NCBI RefSeq assembly: GCF_002775205.1
Contig: NC_036457.1
Span: 8,200,024 to 8,264,023, forward strand
Length of the DNA stretch: 64,000 nt
Source: Xiphophorus maculatus
Lineage: Eukaryota; Chordata; Actinopteri; Cyprinodontiformes; Poeciliidae
Reading direction: 5' to 3'
Positions 25,901 through 37,200 of this stretch are shown piece by piece (the stretch's first letter is position 1; every line of letters starts with the position of its first letter). Both the position numbers and the translations under genes were made by a program. The notes under the pieces are model-generated. The model was not told the DNA's origin. It ran no database searches and was given only the letters and a program-made list of their open reading frames with translations.

Positions 25901-28505
25901 GTTTGATCTTTTATCAGTGCTTTTATTTATTTTTTTGCAGTACAATACTCTCATGTTGCTGAGACACAAGTATTTGTGCCAAAAATGATAAAACATTTTT
26001 GTGGCAAAAAAAATGTTAGTTTCCAAACAACTGAAACTACTGTAACTCTATTAATGGGAAATTCAACTGATGAGCTACAAAATAAAAACCCAGTGGTGTT
26101 TTTCCTGTATAAACAGAAACATTTTAAGTAACTCTAAGCATCAGATTACTTGAGGGAACTGATCATTGTGCCTCTCTTCTCTGTCGTCTGCCAGGCGTTA
26201 ATCTGCAGTAGAAATGTTCTGAGTTCACCTCGCCACCTGTTCTTGGAAAGCTGCTGCCGTCTCAGATGTGTTGTTAGAGCAAACAACACCTGCACCATGT
26301 TGTTTTTGCTCATTTATTCACTGTTTACCGGTTATTATAACATTAACTATTCAAGCATGTTATAGTTTGCTTTTTATGAACTTTTAACCTATTTGTTACC
26401 AATAGGAGAATAGAACAATGTTTCAGCCTTCAAATGAAGGTGATTTCTGATGTAATTGGTAAATTATAAATACCGCAAAGCCAAAACAAAGGACAAAGGG
26501 TTTGGAAAATTTTTAAGAAATACTCTGTTCTTAGAACTGCTGCAGTTGGGCGAGTTAAGAAGAAATATCACATAACAGAAGAAGCAACTTGCGCTTAAAG
26601 CCTCGTTAAGGCAAAGCCATCTCCTGTGGGGAGGCAGAGCGGTAATTGGGAGCTTGGCAGGAGTGTAACGTTCACACAGGTGGGTGGGAGGATAACTATT
26701 ATCCCGAGATGTTGTGTTCCTTGTTTCTCATCACTTTAATGTTTCTGTTCAAACCTGGCTGAGAATTTCGCTCAATAGGACCATGTGAGTAGGTTTAATT
26801 TTCTGTTTTGTTTAAAATCTACCTGAATGAGAACACCTTGGCAGCTGTGACTCATCCTGTTCTTGTTTGTGGTTGAGATTATGGATTACTGCTGATCGCT
26901 GTATTTACTTGACAGTATGTGAACCCTGTTTTCAAGTTTTTAACTCGGTAAAGCTCAGATTTATGGTTGTGGTTTTCTTTAAACTTCTTTCCTTAATTAC
27001 ACTGTGCACACAGGCTCATGTAAATATAAAGTCCCCAATAAGATTTGAATGAAGGTTAGTTTGACAAGTCACAGAGAAACCACAGACATTTTGAAACCAT
27101 CAATAAGCTTCTGGAAAAACTTTGATCAGTTTTCTAGTGAAAATATTTATAGCTCATTTAAATTGTTTGCAGTCCACAAACTGTCATCAGGATTGATTTC
27201 TGGGCTAATCCAAGAGCTTAATTTTAGTTTGATGCTTTTTAAAACCAGTTTTAATAAATTTTCGGTTTCATTATCCAGTCAGAAACACCCAACTGTAACC
27301 AGGTTTCACAAGTTTAGTTGGTAGTTTAAGGTAAATTAAGCTTCTGGTTTGGCTCTGATCTACACCCAGCTGAAAATTAATGAACTTTTTAAAAGCTCGG
27401 TCCATTGTAGGAAAACAACATAATTTTAATGACCTGCTATTTCTGATTTAAACAGTAAGGAGTCAAACCTCCAGTCAGAATTTATGCAGGACTGGTGTCT
27501 AGTTAGAGATGTCTATTCAAATACTAACAAGTATGTATGCATAAGAAAATGCTGCTAGTAAATTTAGCATATACACTAAAATTAAAATTTTTAAGAAATA
27601 TTAATGTTGTTCCAGCCTGAGAGAAAAAAAATCACCTTTAAAAGCTTTGAATGAATGTGATATTTACACATTTGTTGAGTAAAAGCAAACTTCTCAATCA
27701 GCTCTACTGATGACCCTAACTCTGCTAGTATCGTCTTGACCTTTAAAATTTTACTAACTGGTTGTTGTTTGAAAGTAAATGTAAAAGTACGCTTTATTTG
27801 TCATTTCCTATTCTGAAAAAAAGTTCATCTTGGCAGTTGAATATTAATGGAAATCTTTCAGCTTTGTTGCCTGAGGAAGGATTTTTATTGCACATTTGTT
27901 TGTTTATGAGATTATCCCATAAAAAAAATGGTAAGGCTAGTGTATAACTTAAAATGTACTTTAAATACATTAACGTTTGAAGCTGCGACATGACAATACT
28001 TTTTAAGCACCAACTGCTTTTTCAAGACTGAATATTAAGCAAATCGACACATTAAGTAATCAGAACGAGTATCTAACCACCAGATTTCTCTCCTTTTGTA
28101 TTCTGACCAGTTCCTGGTTTCTTCATTTCTCCTCACAGGTTCAGGGATGCCATGCAGGCCAACGAGCCCGAGCCGCACGAGGTGTCGGGCCACTTCCGGG
28201 CCGTCCTGCTGGAGGTTCTGGATCAGCTGAAGGAGGAGCAGGAGGCGCAGCGGCTGGCTCGCCAGTGGAACAACAAGCGAGCCATGAGCATGAACTTCAG
28301 GTCGAAGATCAAGATCAACCCGTTTGGAAGCACGACGGGCCTCACCGCCGGGGTGGGCAACGGGACGGGGTTGAGCGACCTCAAAACCGTCTCTGAGGAC
28401 GTGGAGAAGGGGATGGAGCGGGACGAGAGGTCGCAGAGGGTGTGGAGCATGCCCGACTTTAGATATAAAGGAACCAGCAGCAGCAGCAGCAGCAGAGTGG
28501 TCTGA
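22999..28505 (+). CDS. rd3: Retinal degeneration 3 protein (RD3)
   Basis: RD3 binds and inhibits retinal guanylate cyclases and supports their transport in photoreceptors. Coding exons are 22999-23288 and 28139-28505; the split codon AA|G joins in frame and gives 218 residues (human RD3 is about 195). The exon begins at 22975 after TATCCTCCAG, and 22999 is the only ATG before the conserved start. Recognisable blocks: SWFNWNEP, DTLMLEFSWQLKEAERLQ (coiled coil), GVDYSWLASTPRSSF, ERLALEDLCSKVPPSCCG, then in exon 2 FRAVLLEVLDQLKEEQEAQR, KIKINPF, VSEDVE and RVWSMPDFR. The C-terminus ends in a serine run coded by AGC repeats. The intron holds a truncated LINE-1 in sense orientation. The downstream gene is convergent. 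Confidence 0.96.
23551..23735. mobile_element. Diverged copy of the MITE at 45031-45400
   Basis: GGCCATTGTGGATAGAAAAA, then TTTAGATTAATCTCAGGAAT and TTTTCTAGAAAA follow the same order as in the longer element near 45 kb (GGCCATTGTAGATAAAAA, TCTAGATTAATCTCAGTAAT). Only the left half is recognisable. It sits just before the LINE-1 target site. Confidence 0.5.
23769..23780. repeat. Left target-site duplication of the LINE-1 insert
   Basis: AAGAATGTCTTT, repeated exactly at 25773-25784 directly after the poly-A tail. Confidence 0.9.
23781..25772 (+). mobile_element. 5'-truncated LINE-1 (L1/Tx1-type) with broken ORF2 end, poly-A tail and TSD
   Basis: The element begins directly after the left TSD and enters ORF2 just before the reverse-transcriptase active site SLYADDVLLYL (YADD at 23796-23807). 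Downstream blocks match L1 ORF2: GYKINIEKTEA, GIKYLGIQIPP, SLIGRVESIRMNVLPRLLYLFQ without a gap, GFIWQKRQPRI, PKGGLKLPNFKYYYWAAQL, and a C-terminal cysteine knuckle CWRNC...HIFWAC. Breaks: an in-frame TAA at 24636-24638 and a single frame change between about 24912 and 24924; the final part is open to TGA at 25462. The 3' UTR has AATAAA at 25751-25756 and a poly-A tail. It is dead but not ancient, and lies in the rd3 intron in sense orientation. Confidence 0.93.
25773..25784. repeat. Right target-site duplication of the LINE-1 insert
   Basis: AAGAATGTCTTT immediately after the poly-A run; exact match to 23769-23780. Leading A's may belong to the tail, so the true length is 10-12 bp. Confidence 0.9.
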
Positions 28506-29028
28506 TGGTGGGCGTGTGAACAAAATGTGGACTGATGAGACTTTATGTCTAACACGTTCAAGGCCAAGGCAGGATGTTCTCTTTTCTCTCAACCATGTTT
28601 TCAGTACTTGAAGCAGTTAATAAGTTGCCTGAGATTATCTTCTGCAGTGATGTCTCTTATTTTGTAGAAATTTGGCATCAAAGCATTGAGGCATATTTAT
28701 ACTGCAGCCTAATAGTATTATTTAAAAATTGTCAAAGTAATTAAAAGTTTTTTTTCTTTTTTTGACGCAAAAGATGCTGCTTGCTTGGTCAAGACGGAGA
28801 AACTAAATGTGGGAATGTATAAAACGGCTTTAAAGTGCAAAATGTTTCTGTAGGAGGGACGCAGTTCGTTTCCATATGATTCAAACAGTGAGTCATCCTC
28901 TGTGTGTCAAAACAGCAGGACTGAACAGTGGAATGCATTATCCAAGGTTAGACACCTGAAAGCTTTTCCTCCTGCGCTTTTATTTTCAAGAGGGTTTAAA
29001 AGGAAGAAAAGATCCCCCAGAAATATTC

Positions 29029-29034
29029 AATAAA
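29029..29034 (+). terminator. rd3: Polyadenylation signal, probable end of rd3 transcript
   Basis: AATAAA about 520 bp after the rd3 stop, followed by a T-rich stretch ending in TGAGT. The hexamer and downstream T/GT element fit a poly-A site. Confidence 0.5.
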
Positions 29035-29868
29035 ATGTTTTTTTTTTTTTGAGTAAAATCTCTTCAGTGGTATTTGATGTCCTTCTGTCAAATGGATCTG
29101 TACACACCGTCATACAAACATGGACTCAAACTGGTTTTGTATAAAGAAAAGCAATTGTTTTACCACCATTTTTAAAACAGACACATACGAGAAATAATGA
29201 GCATTAATAGGTTAGACCTACTAATGCTACTGAATCCTATGCACTGCTCCATCCTCAGAATAAAAAGAATAAACAAAAAAAAATCTTATTTTAGAATAAA
29301 CTGAAAACACTTTGGCTCCTAAAGCCAGAATTTACATCAAAAACTTAATGATTCGTCTCCTTAAATAGAGTTGGACAGCATATTTAAAAAAAATATATAG
29401 TTAAAACCTTAGATTTCTTTTTTAATTATGAACAGAAAAAGATGTCAAGCCCTGAAAAGATATTTGCACACGATGCAGACATTTAAATGACACAGACAGG
29501 TTTGTGTTCGACTTGTGTTTCGACTGTCCAGACTGAACTGGTAGATTTCATGTTTAAATGGTGTTTCAACCTAAAGCATAGTCAACAAATACCATCTGAT
29601 CACAAACAAAATTTTCTACATAACAGTTCTTACATTGGACTCAAGGTAGCCACCTGCACAGCGACAAGGTGAAGGAAATGTAGGTAGTGAACCGAATGCA
29701 CTGACTCCAGCTCGCTGCTGCCCCTGTGTGGTGGAAAAAAGTTACTTCAGTTCATCGCCTCTCCTTCAGAAAACTCGTTTGTCTGCTCCAGGGAAGCAGG
29801 AGGAGCCATTTCCTGAGTTCTGTGGACGCTGACGTCTATGACCAACAAGAGGGGCGTCCATGGCGGCT

Positions 29869-32499
29869 TCACAGGGTTGAGTTCAAGAACTCCAGCAGCT
29901 CTGCTCGATTTTTATCCCGCTGTTACACACAAATTTCACACCAAGACAACAAAAAACATCAAATTAAAAAACTCAAGAAAAGTGTCTTTTATTTCCTTTA
30001 ATTATGGGGGGGGGGAAAAATGATTACCTGTTTGTCTTTTTTCGACTTCTTTACTTTCATCTTTATCTTCTTCCCTGAAATCATGCTGTACTTTCCTTTT
30101 TTTCTGTCTTTCAAATACTGAAAGAAGAAAATAACTAAATGAAAACACTAAAAAAAACATATTAAAAGGAAATAGATATAGTTTCATAGACCTAAAAGTG
30201 ATCAATTAAAAGGTTTGAATTGATCAACTATTCAATCATTATCAATCATAAACTGAACTTCAATTGTTCTGAAGCTGTAAAGATTTTAATCATGAATAAA
30301 AGGGGTGAATAAAAATATTTTTAGAACTGAATCCTGCTTTTTTTAAGTGGACTTAAATCCTTCGTTTTGTTACCAGGGTTCTTACATTTTTTTACATTTC
30401 AAAATGTCACATTATGAACATTTAAGTACAAAAAAATCTTTGCTACCTTAGAGATCTGAACCGGTCCTGATTTGTCATCCTCTCCTTTTGCCTTCTTGTC
30501 TTTTTTACGCTTTTGCTTTTTCTCTTTCTTCCCTTTCTGTTGCAAAACACAAGGAAACTAAGTTATGCATTTAAAAGGAAAATATATTTTTCTTTTAAAT
30601 ATAAAGAATTAACTCAAGGAAAAAAGCAACATGTTTTTGTTACTTTTTTGTGCTTCTCCTTTTTTCTTCTTTTGGACTGCTTTCTGGATTTACTGCGAGA
30701 GTCTGAAAGCAATACAAAAACATTACCCTAACACAAACATATTGTCTGGTACATAAAGTTTGAGTTTTGACATTCAGAAACAAACATTCATTCCTAAACC
30801 AGACCATCTGCAATTGATAAAATTATATATATGTCTCCATCAAACTTTGGTCTATCACTTAGAACCTGATTTGTATTAATTGCATTGATAACAACACAGT
30901 AATAAGTTATTAATCAGATAAAAATGTTCAACAACACTGGTAAACCATACCCATTTCTGAGGGTATATCACATCCTCTGTTATGTGCAAAACACATTTTT
31001 CTATTTTCTGGATTTATTTCAAAATTACTTAATATTAAATTTATCAAAAAGTTAAAAAAGAATATCAATTAAAGCTTGGACATTTTTAGTCACACTTACC
31101 ACTGCTGCTAGAGCTACTTCTGCTGCTGCTTGATGAATGTGATGGATCTGAGGAGCTGGAAGAAGTGGAGGAGGAAGAGGAGGGTGACGATGACAAGCTA
31201 GAAGATGAAGACGATCTGCTGCGACTCCGTTCACGCTTTCTTTTTTCTCTTCCTAAAAAAAACAAAACAAAACAGAAAGAGAGGGAAATCAGCAACAAAA
31301 ACATAATTCATCCATCCCTAAGAATTTCATCTGTCACATCCTCCTTCAAATAATCTATTAACCTCCTCTGTGAGTTTCCTATTTTTCTTCAATGTTTTTT
31401 GTCCAATACATCAACAGTCCCTCGTATGCATACGTAGAAGCTTTGCCTCTTTAACTTTGCCTTCCAACAGTGAAGCCTGAATTGTTTTACATTCCTTTTA
31501 ATGTTAAATATCAAAATGTTCTGCTCTGCCTCCTGTTTCTTTTTTTACACCACCTCTAAACCACACTTCATTTCATTTTTGCAACTATTCAGGGTTCCCA
31601 AGCATTTTTCAGAATTCCATACTTTTCAAAACTCAAATATCCTAAGTTTTCTTTAAATGTTTTTTTTTTTCTTTTAAATTAAATAAAAAAACTTCACAAT
31701 TAATTTATTGCAGCAATTTCTACAGATGTCAAGATCATACATATGGAACCTGGAAAATTAAGAGATGGACAAACTGGTGAATGACTGACAAAAATAAATA
31801 GATGACCAGATGAATAAACTTGTAGATGACAAACATGCATTAATGGACAGATTAACAAACAAATCAATGAACAGGTGGAGACACAAACTGATGGATGGAT
31901 GAACAGCAAAAACCTGTTTGAAATAAATAAATACTAAAAAAAATACTATGCACCTTCAACTTCTCTCCTTCTTTGGCCTTTCTACAGTTTGTAATATAAA
32001 TTGCTAAATGAAGAACAAAAGAATCAAACCCCAAAATCTTCAAAACGCATCTCATAATGAAAACAGAAGTAGAAAGATGTAGTAAGTTGGCTTGTATCTC
32101 CATATTTAGCCACAGGGTGATAATGAAATGACGGAGAAAGTAACCTGCCTCTGCTCCTTGACCTCGTTCTTTCATCTGTTCTGGATGAGGAACTGGACAC
32201 CCTGTGTTCCGTTCTGGTTGACTAGAAACACAAACAAAATCTTCATAGTTTGTACATGGCTGCACATTAGACAAATCAGGAAACACATTTGTATTAAAAC
32301 TGAACATATTCTTCAAGTAATATAAAATTACACACAATGAAGTTCAACTTAGTGGTCTAAAAAGCTGCACAAATAACACACATAAGAGACTTTAATTCGT
32401 TAAATGTATTTTCAGTTGGTGCTACAGTACAAGAGCTACGATAGGCTAAAGCTAAAGCTACAGCTGTGCGGGTTAAACAATAGTTCCCGTACTCACCAT
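29869..32499 (-). CDS. Small Arg/Ser- and Lys-rich nuclear-type protein, seven exons, not identified
   Basis: I do not recognise the family. Coding exons (window coordinates, read right to left): 32497-32499, 32145-32221, 31100-31248, 30644-30702, 30447-30536, 30028-30117, 29869-29919. All have GT...AG introns and matching phases, giving 172 residues. The start ATG is the last codon of exon 1 (ATG|GTGAGT). Seen: an N-terminal RS-like stretch (TRSRSRGREKRKRERSRSR), about 50 serine-rich residues, a long basic KKEKKQKRKK segment, then a less biased C-terminal module: GPVQISKYLKDRKKGKYSMI, SGKKIKMKVKKSKKDKQ, RDKNRAELLEFLNSTL. The composition suggests a splicing-related or chromatin-associated nuclear protein; that is inference. 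It is convergent with rd3 and lies downstream of rhag on the same strand. It is not similar at the C-terminus to RSRP1, which lies near RHD in human. Confidence 0.82.
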
Positions 32500-32599
32500 A
32501 ACGACAAGTTACTACAGTTAGGACGTCATATAATTATTAACACAAACACTACTGTGGCAAAATGTCCAATTGATATTTATTTACAGTTATCACCGGCGA

Positions 32600-32760
32600 A
32601 TTAGCAGCAGCTAGCCATCTTTTTACACATTTTGTATCCCATGATGCACCGCTGGTGGCTACATTCAAAACAACCGGCGCCAGAGGAAAGTGCCATAGCG
32701 CCCCTAGTGGCGAGTGAATGACACCACTTCCTTGCTCTTTAGAGGTAAGATTTTGTCAGT
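32600..32760. promoter_or_regulatory. Probable promoter of the Arg/Ser/Lys-rich gene, possibly bidirectional
   Basis: The TSS-proximal interval holds TCCCATGATGCA (32637-32648), which resembles the ZNF143/SBS element of housekeeping promoters, and GC-rich patches in AT-rich DNA. The leader carries two tiny upstream ORFs on the minus strand (ATG at 32618, stop after five codons; another MTS-stop). On the plus strand a pyrimidine-rich run ends in a consensus donor TTTAGAG|GTAAGA (GT at 32745-32746), hinting at divergent transcription. Confidence 0.45.
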
Positions 32761-33696
32761 TTGACATGTTTTCTTTTTCTTTTAATTCATTTTATTAGGT
32801 AATAATTTATTCATAAACCAACGTAAAACAAAGTCAACTCGTAGATTATAGAAAGTTAAACCAATATCTTCAGCAAATAAGTTATTCCTGTACTAATCAT
32901 AGCTTTGATTTATTATATTGTCCGTACTTCTTGTTTTTCTAAGGAACTTTTTTGCCACATACTATGCTAGAGTTCATTCTTTAGTAAATGAAGAAAATGA
33001 GAAATTTTTACATTTTTATTCCAATCTTAGAGATGTATAAAAGAAACCAGCACATCAACAGCAGTATTGTAGAAAACATTTTTAATATTGTATTAGTATA
33101 TTTTACAAGTAGGAGCAAATGCCCAAAGTATAAAAGTAAGAAGCAAAACATCTTGAAGTATCAGTGGTTTGAGGCACGAGAGATCATTAAAAAAGCTGTA
33201 AATGTCAGATAAATCCTATTCGTAGTCAGTTTCATCAAGCTATCAGAGTAGCATTTTGAAGTAGAAAGAAATAAAAAGGACTTTGGCGTCATGCGTCTTC
33301 AAACATAAGGAGAAGTTTTTATACTATGAATAACACATGAGGTTTGTTGCAGTTGTAGTTTTTTAAGACTCAGTGACTAGAAACAAAAAAAACAGACACA
33401 GAGATGAGTAAAACGAGCTGAAAATAAAACCTTAAACATGATTAATAATCTTGAAAAGATGAATAGAAAATCTCAGTACCAGTTGCCATTGTTAGCTTTG
33501 ATAAAACTGACCATGTCGTTCCATATATAAATTGTATGTACATTCAAAAATACTTCTACTCTGAACAGAAAAAACACCCAGTATAGTTTGTAACATACAT
33601 TTGTGCTTATTTGTACAAGAGTCCTTGGAAATACTGGAAATGCTTGGAAATTGGTAGGATATAAGATATACTGTATAAAGGTTCACTAGTTATCAG

Positions 33697-33778
33697 AAGA
33701 TGAAGCGACCATCCCAGCCCGCGTCAGAGCTGAGCTGACGGACTCTGACTCCTCGCACAAGGACCGGGCTCCAGTGAG
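33697..33778 (+). other. Exon-like GC-rich island (tentative)
   Basis: An 82-bp GC-rich block in AT-rich DNA is bounded by TTATCAG| and CAGTGAG|GTAAGG. One plus frame is open across it (EDEATIPARVRAELTDSDSS and on). The minus strand is also open (QLSSDAGWDGRFIF, stop). It falls inside the probable rhag 3' UTR. I cannot tell an antisense or divergent exon from a conserved UTR element. Confidence 0.3.
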
Positions 33779-34261
33779 GTAAGGCGAAGCAGCTGATCAA
33801 AGGCCTCCTATTTTCAACGTAAGTTTCAGCAGATATACCAAGAAAAATACATGAGGCATCCATAAAATACAAAAATAACATTATCAAAGCTTATCAGATA
33901 TTACAGCAGTGAAGGAAAGAAGTCGCCTGCTTTGATTGCTATAATAGTTATTAAACATTTTTTTAAACTCTTTAGTGAAAAATGTAATTTCTTGCTTCCC
34001 ATAATTTGGAACATATGTTTTCTTGCTTGAAAAAAAATAACTCATTCCTATTTTGAATCTGCCATGTGTCATGTTTTAGATAATAGTTTCAAATGTAGTA
34101 GCCTTTGTACAGATGTCTTTGTGCACAAAACATGTAAAAAGGATAGTAATGTGCTGATAAATGGTGTTTTTCAGATCATAGTAATATGTTTGACAACCAG
34201 AGCTTGGGAAAAAAACCCCTCTGTGTCTGCTTTTTTATATAAAGGGATGAAATGATTCTAT

Positions 34262-37200
34262 TCAGGCTTCTGTTTTGTTCTTCGAGTTTTCTCCAGCAGC
34301 CATACTTCCTTCATTCTCCTCCTCCTCAATGGGAACCTGTAAAAAACACAACGTAGCATCACAAAACACTGCAGAATAATAAATCCATGATACAAGCAAT
34401 GGTTAAAGTACAGCGGTACGAGGATCCTAACCTCCCAGTAAAGAGAGTCATCAAAGCAGTTCTGATCTGGAGGCTGTCCCCAGAATGGTAGCTTCATTAT
34501 CAACCCTGGAAGAAGAAAATTAAACGTTTGGTTAAACGTTATTGCTGCTAGTCCACAATCATAAACCAATCATTGTTTCAGTTTTATCCCTACTCACCAG
34601 TTATAGCACCTCCAATCAGAGCGAATCCGAGAGACGAAGCCAGGGCAGCAGCTTGCATGTCTGCAGAGCTGACATTTAAAGTGAGAGTAACATTATTTCA
34701 AAGCAACACATTTGTTGTAAGTGCATAATTTCAATTACTGTATATGGAATATTTACCCTTGATTTGCCTTTCCCAAAGCCACAGCAACAATGCCAGCCAG
34801 TCCTCCAAGGATGCCAGGCATGCCGTGCAGATTGTGGACTCCACACGTGTCCTGGATGCCCAGGTTGGATGCCAGGATCGGCTGCAAAGTCAAGGAAAAG
34901 ACAAAATAGTCTCTGTTTTAAAATAGTAACATTTTAATGATAAAATTATCTCTTAAATATGTTTACCACAAATATTTACTACTGGACAGAAAGTTGTATA
35001 ACGCAAAATGTAAAACTATACTATTCAGGGAATTTCTTTTTTCTGACTTTGAATGAAATCTCATGAGACCTTATAGTACTTATACACCTGGGTTTTGACT
35101 TGGGGGCATAATGTATTGTGCCTAAATTCTGTTAAGTCACTTGTCTTTTTTTTGTCAATTAATTTTTTTTTATTTCCATCTTTTCAGGTATACAAAAGCA
35201 AACCCCAAATATAGACATATTATAGAAGAAATGTCAGCATCCAAAAAAAGTTTTCTATCCATTCTTCGTTTTTATGCTTGTAGGAACTTTCCTGGTTCCT
35301 CAGAATCAGTCTTGATAAAATAAATCTAACCGATTATTGAACTTTTGGATTGAACAGGAATAAAAGGCAATTAAAAGAGTCGACAGTCTTGAATTCAGTC
35401 AAAATTATAAGGAACTGGGCAAGTATTTCAGCTGTGCACCCTAAAGTATTTTGAAGACAACACTATGGGAAGTATTACTTTCGAGCAAACAGGTTGAACT
35501 TAACCAAGACTGTCCCATGTTAGTGATCATGTTGGTTTGTCAGGATCTAAAGGTGTAGTCATGGAAAAGACTGTTTCTAGTTTGGAAACTTCTGGTTCTA
35601 ATTTTATAGCTGATTTGGTTCTGTTGGTATCTTAATGCCACATCATTTAGAACAGCTGAGTTGTTCATAGTGGGTCTGAGACTCAGCTGGAAAAAGGTTC
35701 TGGTTCACAAAAACAGGTGAAAGATGTGAGAAGTGGGCATATAGACTGGACCCTCTTCTGGAACAATGAGGATGCTGTTCTAGTCTGATGTGATGGTGAC
35801 ACATTTAGGACTTGAAGCACTCCTTACTATGGCTATATTTACTTTCAAATTGCTCATTTTCGACTTACAGAGAGGAGTTTGAAGCCCAGGGTGGAAATGA
35901 TGCCAGCCACTAATCCAATCAGCATCGCTCCAAATGGTTGGATATTCATGTCGGCACAAGTTCCCACTGCAACACCACCAGCCAGAGTGGCATTCTGTAT
36001 GTGGACCTGTGTTATTGTAAAGGCATATAAATGAGTACAAGTCTAAATTATACTTCAGTTAACTATTTTAGATGAACGTGAGGGGCCTGACCATGTCCAG
36101 TTTCCCTTTGTGTTCAACCAGGCTGGAGATGGCGTACGCAGAGAGCACACAGGCGGCCAGGGAGACATAGGTGTTGATCACTGCAGTGAGCTGAGTGACG
36201 CCTGGCTCAGCGATGGCTGAGTTGAAGCTGGGCCAGAACATCCACAGGAACACGGTTCCTGCAGAACAAGTTTGTTCAACTAAGCTGGTGAAACAAACCC
36301 AAATTTATAAGATGCACTGCTATTTGTGTCCACTTGGTGGCAGGAGCAGCGCACGTGGAGAAGGACTGCACATGTTCTAATACAAATCACAACATTCTAG
36401 TTTCTTAGTTTTATTATATACAAGTGTTGTGCTTATATGTATTTAATCAGAATGTGTCCAAATGTGAGGGATCCAGCTTCATATATCTGCAGGTATTTTT
36501 ATTATATAGTTGAAATCAGCAAAAAACAGAGACTGATTTGAAAAAGAACGTAAAGATTTGTGAAAAGCTGCCCAGACAAATGCATAACTCCTGAAATAAA
36601 TATACCATCATGTTTATTTCACTGAAATTTTCAGTTTGAGGTTCAATATCTGAGAGTAATCTATGCTCCCTTGCATTAAAAAAATCACTGACAGTCATTT
36701 TCACATACCGATCATTGCAAACAGGTCAGAATGATAAACAGATCCATCATTTTCATGTCCGTTCCTCAAACCGGGTCGGTAAAGAACCCGAGCCACTGCC
36801 AAACCAAAGTAAGCACCAAAAGCGTGTATGATCATTGACGCTCCAACGTCGTTAGCCTGTAAAATGAGATGTTTCACAGTATTTTTCAGGTGAAAATGCC
36901 AGAATTGGGCTTATAATCCTTAGCATAAACTGTTATAAACTCACCTTAAGAATGTTAGCCACCAGATGCTCATTGATGGAGAAGATGGTGATCTCCAGGA
37001 TGGTCATGATGAGGAGCTGCACTGGGCTGGTTTTACCCAGAACAGCACCAAAGGAGATCAGGACTGTAGCTGTGCTGAAGTCTGCATTTATCATTCTGCA
37101 GCAAAATGAGAAAAATAATCCAGTGATTATTACTAAAATTATTTACCCCTTGATTCTGTTTTTGTTTTACACATTTTGTCAACTTAACATTTGATGAGGT

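Noticed and set aside
28035-28592. 185-residue minus-strand open frame opposite rd3 exon 2
   Set aside because: Shadow of the GC-rich rd3 coding exon.
31086-31304. Minus-strand open frame with a hydrophobic leader and a serine-rich body, looking like a secreted protein
   Set aside because: The hydrophobic part is intron sequence read through the acceptor; only 31100-31248 is exon of the Arg/Ser/Lys-rich gene.
32694-32712. CTCF-like word AGCGCCCCTAGTGGC near the Arg/Ser/Lys-rich gene promoter
   Set aside because: It is one base shorter than the CTCF core, so the two halves are out of register.
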